Shown: in pieces, positions 1-7,040 of the stretch
Numbering within the stretch: the stretch's first letter is position 1
Layout of the letters: each line of letters starts with the position of its first letter
From: Dermabacter sp. p3-SID358
GTDB lineage: Bacteria > Actinomycetota > Actinomycetes > Actinomycetales > Dermabacteraceae
NCBI RefSeq assembly: GCF_025147465.1
Contig: NZ_JALXOZ010000025.1
Coordinates: forward strand, 1 to 19,602
DNA: 19,602 bases
Direction of reading: 5' to 3'
Made by a program: the position numbers and the translations under genes
The notes under the pieces: generated by a model
Database searches by the model: none
Told to the model about the DNA's origin: nothing
What the model saw: only the letters and a program-made list of their open reading frames with translations

Positions 1-14
1 CTGGGGAGAGCTTT

Positions 15-620
15 CTAGCTATTGGCGATGACGACGGTCTTGGCGACTTTGTCGTGCCAGCCCTGGCGGCGGCCCGAGCCGTCGAACAGGGGCGAGAGCC
101 AGCACAAGAGCGAGGCGATGCCGCCCACGATGGGAATGATGCCCATGAGGCCGGGGAGCGCGAAGCGGAGAGCTGCGTTGACGAGTCGAGGTGCCTCACC
201 TGTCTCGAGGCTCACTACCTTGATCTTCATGGCCATTTTCCCGAGAGTTGCGCCGAAGCGTGCGAGCATGAGGGTTTCGTAGACGAGACCGGCGATCGCG
301 ATGAAGAGAATTCCGACCCCGGTAACGATCATGGCCAGCCCGAATCCGGCATCGGAGCCGTCACTCGCCGACGCGATGGCACCGATGATGCCACCGAGGA
401 TGACAGCGGCGATGCCACCAGCGAAGCCGGCAATGAGAGCATCGATGATACGGGCAAGAGCACGCTGACCGATGCTCGCGAGAGTACGAGTACCCTTCCC
501 GGGGATCTCTACGCTTTCAGAGCCCGAACCGGATGACTGCTGGCCGAAGCTTTGCTGACCTTGGTAGCTCTGGTTCATGTGCGGATTCTGCGGCTGAAAA
601 TTAGGGGTGGGGTTCGACAT
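15..620 (-). CDS. RDD family integral membrane protein
   Basis: This is a 201-residue membrane protein of the RDD family, whose transport or accessory role is not well defined. The first 40 or so residues are polar and rich in Gln, Asn, Ser and Gly, so probably a disordered cytoplasmic tail. The RDD domain follows from about residue 48, with Arg57 and Asp60 (RIID) at the start of the first membrane helix (about 59-82). A second helix lies at about 94-118, then the typical LGKMAMKIKVV segment, a third hydrophobic segment at about 153-175, and the closing GWHDKVAKTVVI motif typical of the family. An upstream in-frame start exists at 644, but I chose the ATG at 620 because GAGGAGAAA lies just before it. 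It diverges from the M16 peptidase gene across about 93 bases. Family assignment is firm; the function is unknown. Confidence 0.86.
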   Translation of the reverse strand: MSNPTPNFQPQNPHMNQSYQGQQSFGQQSSGSGSESVEIPGKGTRTLASIGQRALARIIDALIAGFAGGIAAVILGGIIGAIASASDGSDAGFGLAMIVTGVGILFIAIAGLVYETLMLARFGATLGKMAMKIKVVSLETGEAPRLVNAALRFALPGLMGIIPIVGGIASLLCWLSPLFDGSGRRQGWHDKVAKTVVIANS

Positions 621-713
621 TTTTCTCCTCGGGAAAACTGACAACGAAAGTACGGCTGCGAATGACCGCGCCTATAGAGTAATGCACACCACTAGGAGAA
701 GGACCTTTTTCAC

Positions 714-2072
714 ATGCCAGTTGCTCTCGACCTTACGTCAGGCCTCGATCAGGTCTTGCACGAGCACGAGGGCGCCTTCACGCGCCGCTCAATTCTTCCC
801 GGGGGCGTGCGGCTCCTTACCGAACGTGATCCCGGTGTCCGCTCGGCAAGCGTCGGATTTTGGCTCCCCGTGGGCTCACGCGATGAGCGACCTGAGCACG
901 CCGGCTCGACTCACTTTCTCGAGCACCTGCTGTTTAAAGGCACACCCACGAGAAGCGCCCTCGACATCGCCCGCGCCTTCGATGAAGTGGGAGGCGAGTC
1001 GAACGCCGTGACCGCGAAGGAGCACACGTGCTATTACGCTCGCGTACGCTCGGTCGACTTGCCCATGGCCCTTGCGACCCTCGCGGACATGGTCACGAGC
1101 GCCTCGATCACGAGCGAAGCATTCACGACCGAACGCGAGGTCATTCTCGAGGAACTCGCGATGGCGGAGGATGACCCGACTGATGTGGGCCACGAGGCTC
1201 TCATCGCTTCGGTGCTCGGCGAGGAAACGGCCCTCGGGCGGCCCGTAGGGGGAACGCCCGCGACGATCAACGCCGTCACGGTCGAGGCGGTGCGGGAGCA
1301 CTACCGCGCCCATTATTTGAGTACCAACCTCGTGGTGACGGCAGTCGGAGACGTCGACCACGACGAGGTGGCGACGATGCTTCTCGACAGTCTTGCGAAA
1401 GGCGGGTGGAGCCTCAGTGACGGGCAAGCGCCGCGCCCTCGCCGTGCTCAGCAGGGCTTTGCGTACCCGAGCGGCGAGGATGGCACAGATGGACTCGAGG
1501 CGCTGCGGCACGGAGCCGTCACGAAGCGCCTTATGCGCGAGACCGAACAGACCCACCTTTTCCTCGGCGGACCGGCGATCCCCGCGTGGGACGAACGGCG
1601 GCATTCTCTGAGTGTCGCGATGGCGATCCTCGGTGGTGGGATGAGTTCGAGGCTCTTCCAGGAGGTGCGTGAGAAGCGCGGCCTTGCCTATTCGGTGTAC
1701 GGGTTTACAGCGGCGTATCGCGATGCCGGTCTTGCGGGGCTGTACGCCGCGTGCCGTCCCATGAATGCGGAACAGGTTGCGCAGCTTTTGCTCGAGGAGA
1801 CGCAGAGGCTCGCGACAGACGGGATTGAACGAGAAGAGCTTGCGCGGACGCTCGGGCACATCTCGGGGTCGATGGCGCTCAGCCTCGAGGACACGCAGTC
1901 GCGCATGGCGCGGCTCGCAACGGCTGAGCTCATTCTCGGTTCGTATCGAACGGTTGATGAAGCTCTCGAAGCCTTCCACGGTGTGACGCGCGAGAGCGTG
2001 CGCGAGATCGCCTCCGAGGTTGCTTCGGCGCTGCGAGTGCGCGTCGACGTCGGCCGTACCGGCACCGCCTGA
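714..2072 (+). CDS. M16 family zinc metallopeptidase (processing peptidase / PepR-like)
   Basis: A 452-residue zinc-dependent endopeptidase of the pitrilysin/mitochondrial-processing-peptidase family. The inverted zinc motif HxxEH is visible as His67-Phe-Leu-Glu70-His71 (STHFLEHLLFKGT). The third ligand is expected about 76 residues on, in the VILEE segment (Glu147). The second, non-catalytic half carries the usual EKRGLAYSVY segment (about residues 320-335) that helps bind substrate. Length is normal for single-chain bacterial members. No signal peptide is seen, so it should be cytoplasmic. AGGAGAAGG lies 11 bases before the ATG, and a TAGAGT element at 675-680 could be a -10 box with no clear -35. 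dapB starts 37 bases after the stop, so the two are probably co-transcribed; this pairing is common in actinobacteria, where the mycobacterial relative is called PepR. Physiological substrate unknown. Confidence 0.93.
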   Translation: MPVALDLTSGLDQVLHEHEGAFTRRSILPGGVRLLTERDPGVRSASVGFWLPVGSRDERPEHAGSTHFLEHLLFKGTPTRSALDIARAFDEVGGESNAVTAKEHTCYYARVRSVDLPMALATLADMVTSASITSEAFTTEREVILEELAMAEDDPTDVGHEALIASVLGEETALGRPVGGTPATINAVTVEAVREHYRAHYLSTNLVVTAVGDVDHDEVATMLLDSLAKGGWSLSDGQAPRPRRAQQGFAYPSGEDGTDGLEALRHGAVTKRLMRETEQTHLFLGGPAIPAWDERRHSLSVAMAILGGGMSSRLFQEVREKRGLAYSVYGFTAAYRDAGLAGLYAACRPMNAEQVAQLLLEETQRLATDGIEREELARTLGHISGSMALSLEDTQSRMARLATAELILGSYRTVDEALEAFHGVTRESVREIASEVASALRVRVDVGRTGTA

Positions 2073-2109
2073 CATACTTGATCGCGAATACACACACGAG
2101 GGGATGGTT

Positions 2110-2868
2110 ATGAGCATTCGCGTTGGAGTTATTGGTTCAGCCGGGCGTATGGGAAGCGAGGTTGTCCGCGCTCTCGAGGCGGCCTCCGATCTCGACTTCG
2201 TACGGGGAATCACGGCCGAGGACTCCCTCGAGCAGCTTCTCGACGACGATGGCGCGCCGCTTGTGGACGTGGCCGTCGACTTCACCCTTCCGAGCGTGAC
2301 GAAAGCGAACGTGCTGTGGCTTATCGAGCACGGTATCCACGCGGTCGTGGGGGCGACCGGTTGGGATGATGCGGCGCTCGCCGACGTTCGGGCGGCCCTC
2401 AGCGATACCCCTGAGATCGGCGTTCTCATTGCCCCGAACTTCGCGATCGGGGCGGTGCTCGCGATGAGTTTCGCGCGCACCGCCGCACGGTTTTATGAGA
2501 GCGCAGAGGTGGTCGAACTTCACCATCCCGACAAACTCGATGCGCCGTCCGGAACCGCGCTGCATACGGCCCGCGCGATCGCTGACGGCCGCGCACAGGC
2601 GAGCCTCGGGCCCGTCCCGGATGCGACCGAGCGCGACCCCCACGGCGCGCGAGGAGCCGACATCGACGGCGTTCACGTGCACGCCGTGCGCCTGCGCGGA
2701 CTCGTGGCGCACGAGGAAATTCTTTTCGGCAACCCGGGAGAACAGCTCACTATCCGTCACGACTCATTCGATCGCGTGAGCTTCATGCCCGGGGTTCTCC
2801 ACGGCGTGCGCGAGGTGGCCTCTCATCCCGGTCTCACGGTGGGGCTAGAGAACTACCTCTCGCTGTAA
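2110..2868 (+). CDS. dapB: 4-hydroxy-tetrahydrodipicolinate reductase
   Basis: DapB reduces the DapA product to tetrahydrodipicolinate with NAD(P)H, in the cytoplasm, on the way to meso-diaminopimelate and lysine. The 252-residue product opens with the nucleotide-binding motif GVIGSAGRMG (residues 6-15). DFTLPS (58-62 region), GATGW (81-85) and the substrate loop APNFAIG (108-114) follow. The signature ELHHPDKLDAPSGTA at 136-150 contains the catalytic pair His138 and Lys142, and the C-terminal segment FMPGVL is also conserved. The frame is open further upstream into the M16 gene. I chose the ATG at 2110 because GAGGGG at 2098-2103 is six bases before it; ATG 2104 overlaps that site too closely. 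dapA of the same pathway lies 3.2 kb downstream in the same orientation. Confidence 0.96.
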   Translation: MSIRVGVIGSAGRMGSEVVRALEAASDLDFVRGITAEDSLEQLLDDDGAPLVDVAVDFTLPSVTKANVLWLIEHGIHAVVGATGWDDAALADVRAALSDTPEIGVLIAPNFAIGAVLAMSFARTAARFYESAEVVELHHPDKLDAPSGTALHTARAIADGRAQASLGPVPDATERDPHGARGADIDGVHVHAVRLRGLVAHEEILFGNPGEQLTIRHDSFDRVSFMPGVLHGVREVASHPGLTVGLENYLSL

Positions 2869-2928
2869 GCTAAGTGGCGTCGGAACTGCTCGCCCACCTC
2901 TCGCACGCACCCGAGGAGGCTCTGCCAC

Positions 2929-3828
2929 ATGTCCGAGAACCCGCCCTCGCACGCCCTCGCGCGTGCCTTTGCGGCACTCGCGCCCGAACGGTCTCTTGCA
3001 CTGTGGGGTTCGAGTTCGATGGAAGGCGGTCTCGGTGCCGAGCACACGCCTCGACCGGTATACGTCCACGAGGAGGTTGCGAATGCAATGAACCCCGTCC
3101 CGGTCACGAATCTCGCGTACGGGGCACAGTTTTCGGGGCACACGACGATTCTTCGTGGACTCGACACGCCCATGGTGCATATCCCCGAGGGGTACACGGG
3201 CGGGCGAGTGAATGTGCGCGTGGACACGGATGTTCCCGGCATGTGGTCGTTCACGTGTCACGGGGAGCTGTCGAGCGGGGCGAGCGGCACGCTTACGGGC
3301 ACGCCGGAAAACCAATGGTTCTTTGAGTCCGACGGCGGCCCTGCGACATCGGGTGTCTTCACATCGTCGTGGAAAGCCACTACCGAGAACTGGCGGCACG
3401 TGATCTGGACGGGGAAGAACAACATCGTGCAGCGTGAGCAGGTACTGAGCGACGTCGAGAGGCTCGTCGCATCCGCGCATGATCCGAAGACGGATGCAAT
3501 CGTTCTCGGTCAGTGGGTCACGAAAAACGATCTCGATGCCCCCGAGAAAATAAGGGCCATTCACGCGGTCAACGCCGCCCAACGCGAGGCTTACGGGCGC
3601 CGCTTCGTGGATGTGCAAGCCCTCCTGACGAGCGAGGAGGCGCTGCGCGCCGAACCAATCGCGTCGCTTGATTTGCACTCGCGAGCAGAAACGCGTTCCG
3701 AACTCGAGAAGGGGATCGTGCCGACCCCGCTCAGGGGTAGCGACGGTATCCATTTGAGCGGTTGGGGCAATCTCCTCGTCTCGTGGGTTCTCATCGAGAA
3801 AATGAAGGAGCTCGCGTGGATGGCATGA
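2929..3828 (+). CDS. SGNH/GDSL-like hydrolase with internal beta-rich insert
   Basis: A 299-residue protein that I assign to the SGNH hydrolase superfamily (ester hydrolases acting on acyl or acetyl groups). Block I is LWGSSSMEGG (residues 25-34), with Ser29 the probable nucleophile in place of the GDS motif. Block II is NLAYGAQFSG (Asn61, Gly65). Block III is probably TGKNN (Gly162, Asn164). Block V is DGIHLSGWGN with Asp272 and His275. Between blocks II and III lie about 90 residues, rich in Gly, Thr, Val and aromatics, that look like an inserted beta-sheet domain. No signal peptide is seen, so cytoplasmic action is likely unless exported another way. GAGGAGG nine bases before ATG 2929 supports the start. 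The next gene, an SLH-domain protein, overlaps its end and is probably translationally coupled, which suggests a cell-envelope role. The substrate is not identifiable. Confidence 0.75.
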   Translation: MSENPPSHALARAFAALAPERSLALWGSSSMEGGLGAEHTPRPVYVHEEVANAMNPVPVTNLAYGAQFSGHTTILRGLDTPMVHIPEGYTGGRVNVRVDTDVPGMWSFTCHGELSSGASGTLTGTPENQWFFESDGGPATSGVFTSSWKATTENWRHVIWTGKNNIVQREQVLSDVERLVASAHDPKTDAIVLGQWVTKNDLDAPEKIRAIHAVNAAQREAYGRRFVDVQALLTSEEALRAEPIASLDLHSRAETRSELEKGIVPTPLRGSDGIHLSGWGNLLVSWVLIEKMKELAWMA

Positions 3829-4586
3829 GGGCGGTGAATTCGGAAGCGGCAGGCCTCGTGACGACGCGGCGGGCGTTGCTGGCCTCGCTCTTGGGGATTG
3901 CCGGCATCGCCGTGGTCAAGCTAAGGCCCGCGACCGCGACGAAGCCGGGCATGCAGGTCGTTGCTGATCCCGCGGAGCGCTACGCCGACGCGATCGAGTG
4001 GCTCGTGAAGCACGATCTGTTCGATCCAGCTCGCGAGGGAACGTTCCTCCCGGGCGCCGATGTGACGCGTGAGGACGCCGCGATCATGCTGTACCGTCTC
4101 GCTGGCGCTCCTGAGCGTGACGGTCTCGACCTCGAACCGTATCGCGACATTGAGAAGACGGCTCGCAGCTATCGCGAAATCATGTGGATGCGCGGCCAAG
4201 CGGTGTTCTTCGGCGAGTACGACGCGACTTTTCAGCCGACCCAGCCCGTGACGCGAGCGGAGGGGTGTTCGTTCCTCGCGCGGCTGCTTCGTGGCGTACT
4301 TGCCGCGCACCTCGCGGCGGGAGGCTCCGCTGTTGCGCCCGAGATCGCGAGCTTTCGCGACGTCTCCAAGGGACACCCGCGCTTTGCGGATATCGAGTGG
4401 GCTCGTGCAGTGGGACTGCTCGGGCGCGACCTCACGCTCAGTGAAGCCGAGAACTCGGGCGAGCGACAGGCCGACGCTTCCGCCCCTCTCGTCGATGCCG
4501 AGCTTCGGCCAGACGCTACTCTCATGAGGGGCGAGTTCGCGCGGTTGCTTCAACGCGCGAACGCCCTATTCGACGACGCCCACTAG
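3816..4586 (+). CDS. Exported SLH (S-layer homology) domain protein
   Basis: A 256-residue protein with a twin-arginine-like N-terminus (TTRRALLASLLGIAG, residues 16-30), followed by SLH-type repeats. The clearest repeats read FLPGADVTREDAAIMLYRLAG (residues about 77-97, split as FLPGADVTRED and AAIMLYRLAG) and FQPTQPVTRAEGCSFLARLL (139-158). A weaker third copy lies near LRPDATLMRGEFARLLQRA (230-248). SLH repeats usually bind pyruvylated secondary cell-wall polymers and hold proteins on the surface. Almost nothing but the repeats is present, so this may be a wall-binding partner or scaffold rather than an enzyme. I chose GTG 3816 because AAGGAG (3805-3810) sits five bases before it. ATG 3825, overlapping the stop of the SGNH gene as ATGA, is the alternative and would remove only three residues. 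It probably works with the SGNH hydrolase just upstream. Confidence 0.78.
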   Translation: MDGMRAVNSEAAGLVTTRRALLASLLGIAGIAVVKLRPATATKPGMQVVADPAERYADAIEWLVKHDLFDPAREGTFLPGADVTREDAAIMLYRLAGAPERDGLDLEPYRDIEKTARSYREIMWMRGQAVFFGEYDATFQPTQPVTRAEGCSFLARLLRGVLAAHLAAGGSAVAPEIASFRDVSKGHPRFADIEWARAVGLLGRDLTLSEAENSGERQADASAPLVDAELRPDATLMRGEFARLLQRANALFDDAH

Positions 4587-4619
4587 ACGGGCACCCCAAC
4601 CTCGACTAAGGAGTGACAC

Positions 4620-5336
4620 GTGGCAGACATGGCGGCGACGCTCGACGGGTGCGCGAAGGGAACATCTCTCGCGCGTGCGAAAGCGATCCTTCTCGATTCC
4701 GATGGGACCCTCGTCGACTCAACTCGAAGCGTCGAGGCAAGCTGGGACACCCTCCTCGGTGACGAGGGTGCGGGACGCTTTGAAAAGCACTATCACGGGC
4801 AACCGGCCAGGCGAGTATTGCGCCTCGCGATGCCCGACATCAGCGAGGAGAGGCTCGAGGAGCTTTTCACCAAAGTCGAGGGATACGAAATTGCGAGCGC
4901 GGGCGATGTCGAGGCATTCGACGGGACCGCGCGTTTCCTCGGCGAACTCGAAGAGGCAAAGGCTGCGCTTTCGCGCGAATGCTGGGCGATAGCGACGAGC
5001 TGCACGCTTCCACTCTTCGAGGCGCGCTACCGGCCCCTTGGGCTCCCGTTCCCCACAACCCTCGTGACCGCTGATCAGGTCACGCACGGCAAGCCGGATC
5101 CCGAGCCCTACCTCCTCGCGGCTCGGAGACTCGGGGTCGATGCGGCGGAGTGCATCGTCGTCGAAGATGCGCCGGGCGGCCTCGCCTCAGCCCGTGCTGC
5201 GGGAGCGTTCGTCGTGAGTGTTCTCAACAGTGCGAGTGCGGAGACCGTCGGCCCCCTTGCCGATCTCGTGATTCCCTCGCTCGCGGATGTCTCGATCGAG
5301 GCCTGCGAAGGGGAGCTCGTGCTGCGCGCACGGTGA
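4620..5336 (+). CDS. HAD superfamily sugar-phosphatase (DOG/Gph-like)
   Basis: A 238-residue cytoplasmic phosphatase of the haloacid dehalogenase superfamily, closest in layout to 2-deoxyglucose-6-phosphate or glycerol-phosphate phosphatases and beta-phosphoglucomutase-like proteins. Motif I is LLDSDGTLVDS with nucleophile Asp26 and acid/base Asp28. Motif II is AIATSC (Thr126/Ser127). Motif III is HGKPDPEPY with Lys158. Motif IV is VVEDAPGGLASARAAG with Glu182 and Asp183 for magnesium. The helical cap occupies about residues 35-105. The GTG start at 4620 is supported by AAGGAG (4608-4613) six bases upstream. It begins 33 bases after the SLH gene and may be in the same transcript. The sugar-phosphate substrate cannot be read from sequence. 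Confidence 0.88.
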   Translation: MADMAATLDGCAKGTSLARAKAILLDSDGTLVDSTRSVEASWDTLLGDEGAGRFEKHYHGQPARRVLRLAMPDISEERLEELFTKVEGYEIASAGDVEAFDGTARFLGELEEAKAALSRECWAIATSCTLPLFEARYRPLGLPFPTTLVTADQVTHGKPDPEPYLLAARRLGVDAAECIVVEDAPGGLASARAAGAFVVSVLNSASAETVGPLADLVIPSLADVSIEACEGELVLRAR

Positions 5337-5391
5337 GCGCCACGCGGCGATTATCGGTTTTTGAACTGCTTGGTCAATTAGGGTGATACAT

Positions 5392-6111
5392 ATGAGCGAA
5401 ATAGTGTTCCGATCCGACGTCACGGTCGACCTTGTGAGGTCGCAGGCTTCCGATTCCGATGTCATCTTTGCCGCGCGGGTCTCGACCCAGGGGGAAAAGT
5501 CCAAGAGCGTCGTGGGCACCGATGCTTCCGATCGCGACAAGGGCCTCATCAATTACCTCATGCGTGACCGTCATGGCTCGCCGTTCGAGCACAACAGCTT
5601 CACGTTCTACGTCGAAGCGCCGATCTTCGTGTTCCGCGAGTTCATGCGCCACCGGATCGCGTCCTATAACGAAGAATCAGGCCGTTACCGCCAAATGCGC
5701 CCGATTTTCTACGTGCCCGGCCCCGAGCGCAAGCTCGTCCAGAAGGGCAAGCCCGGCGCCTATGACTTTTACGAGGGCAGCCCCGAGCAGCACGACATCG
5801 TGACGAAGGCGTACAAGGCGCAGTGCGAGAGCGCGTATGCCGCTTATCTCGAGATGCTCGAGGCCGGCGTTGCACGCGAGGTCGCACGCGGCGTTCTGCC
5901 CCTCACGCTGTTCAGTTCGATGTACGTGACCGTCAATGCCCGCAGCATGATGAACTTCCTGTCGCTGCGCACCAAGCGTGAAGGCTCGCACTTCCCGTCG
6001 TTCCCGCAGCGCGAGATCGAGATGGTCGCCGAAAAGATCGAAGAGTTCTTCGCCGAGGCGATGCCCCTCACCTACGAAGCGTTCAACGCGGGCGGTCGGG
6101 TGGCGCCGTGA
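5392..6111 (+). CDS. thyX: Flavin-dependent thymidylate synthase ThyX
   Basis: ThyX methylates dUMP to dTMP using methylene-tetrahydrofolate, FAD and NADPH, and makes a ThyA enzyme dispensable. The 239-residue product carries the ThyX signature RHRxxSxNExSxRY as RHRIASYNEESGRY (residues 86-99), which binds FAD and dUMP. HGSPFEHNSFTFYV (61-74) and the C-terminal segment NARSMMNFLSLR (182-193) are also conserved in the family. Length is typical. The frame extends to GTG 5383, but ATG 5392 is preferred because AGGGTGAT lies immediately upstream and matches ribosome-binding spacing. The stop overlaps the GTG of dapA (GTGA at 6108-6111), so thyX and dapA are translationally coupled, an arrangement common in actinobacteria. 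Confidence 0.97.
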   Translation: MSEIVFRSDVTVDLVRSQASDSDVIFAARVSTQGEKSKSVVGTDASDRDKGLINYLMRDRHGSPFEHNSFTFYVEAPIFVFREFMRHRIASYNEESGRYRQMRPIFYVPGPERKLVQKGKPGAYDFYEGSPEQHDIVTKAYKAQCESAYAAYLEMLEAGVAREVARGVLPLTLFSSMYVTVNARSMMNFLSLRTKREGSHFPSFPQREIEMVAEKIEEFFAEAMPLTYEAFNAGGRVAP

Positions 6112-7025
6112 GTCAAGAAGCACCGGTATTTGGACGTCTCGGCGTCGCTATCGTCACGCCCTTTACCGAGGATCTCGAGAAGGTCGATCACGAGGCTCTC
6201 GCCGGCCTCGCACGCCATCTCGTCGACGAAGGCCACGATCTCATCGTCGCGAACGGCACGACGGGCGAATCGCCCACGACGAGCGATGAGGAAAAGCTCG
6301 CGATTCTCGCGACCGTGCGCGAGGCAGTTGGCGCGGATGTCACCCTCCTCGCGGGGGCGGGCACGAACGATACGCGTCACTCTGTCGCGCTTGCGCGCGC
6401 GATCGAAGAGGGGGGCAATGCTGATGGCCTCCTGCTCGCAACCCCGTACTACTCCAAGCCCACGCAGCGCGGCCTGATCGCGCACACGCTCGAGATCGTC
6501 AACGCCGTCGACCTGCCGGCGATGCTCTACGACATTCCCGGTCGCTCAGGCATCCCTATCGAATACGAGAGCGCCGTCGAACTGTCCCAGCACCCGAACA
6601 TCGTTGCCCTCAAGGAAGCCAAGGGGGACATGCACGAAGCCTCGAAGCTCATCCGTGACACGGGCCTCGATATCTACTCCGGTGAAGACGCTCTCAACCT
6701 TCCGTGGCTCGCGATCGGCGCGGTTGGTACGGTTTCGGTCACGAGTCACCTTACGGGGCGGCTCGACCGTCTCATGTTTGACGCCCTCGAACGGTGCGAC
6801 CTCGCGCTCGCGCAAAGGCTCCACGCGTCGCGCATCGACTTTGTTGACGCGATCATGAACCAGGGCCCAGGAACGATGGCGATCAAAGAAGCCCTTAAAC
6901 ACCTCGGCGTGCTTCCGCACGCTGGCTGCCGCGCCCCGCTCGGAACGGTCGAGCCGGAGGTCGCGGCGCGCATCCACGCCGCCGTAGACGCCTACCAGAG
7001 CGTCCTCGCGCAGCACACCAGCTGA
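6108..7025 (+). CDS. dapA: 4-hydroxy-tetrahydrodipicolinate synthase
   Basis: DapA condenses pyruvate with aspartate semialdehyde, the first step committed to diaminopimelate and lysine. The 305-residue product shows the family landmarks in order: GTTGESPTTSDEEK (residues 50-63, with the Thr-Thr of the proton relay), GTNDTRHSVAL (86-95), YYSKPTQRGL (114-123), YDIPGRSG with Tyr141, and VALKEAKGD with the Schiff-base Lys169. A TIM-barrel fold is expected. The GTG start at 6108 overlaps the thyX stop by four bases and gives the normal N-terminus (FGRLGVAIVTPF); its own ribosome-binding site is poor, which fits translational coupling. RNase J starts 15 bases after its stop. With dapB upstream, two steps of the lysine pathway are in this window. 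Confidence 0.97.
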   Translation: MSQEAPVFGRLGVAIVTPFTEDLEKVDHEALAGLARHLVDEGHDLIVANGTTGESPTTSDEEKLAILATVREAVGADVTLLAGAGTNDTRHSVALARAIEEGGNADGLLLATPYYSKPTQRGLIAHTLEIVNAVDLPAMLYDIPGRSGIPIEYESAVELSQHPNIVALKEAKGDMHEASKLIRDTGLDIYSGEDALNLPWLAIGAVGTVSVTSHLTGRLDRLMFDALERCDLALAQRLHASRIDFVDAIMNQGPGTMAIKEALKHLGVLPHAGCRAPLGTVEPEVAARIHAAVDAYQSVLAQHTS

Positions 7026-7040
7026 AGAATTTAGGACACT

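Noticed and set aside
54..536. Plus-strand 160-residue frame near the left edge
   Set aside because: It overlaps the RDD protein gene on the other strand, which has a clear domain, membrane helices and ribosome-binding site. The plus-strand product is an Asp/Glu/Arg-rich shadow.
876..2480. 534-residue open frame on the minus strand across the M16 gene and dapB
   Set aside because: It lies opposite two well-supported genes, is rich in Arg, Ala and Ser as expected of GC-rich antisense frames, and shows no recognisable domain.
5351..5391. Possible promoter (TTGAAC and TGATAC elements) right before thyX
   Set aside because: The implied transcription start would fall inside thyX, and the alternative boxes match poorly, so I do not call a promoter here.
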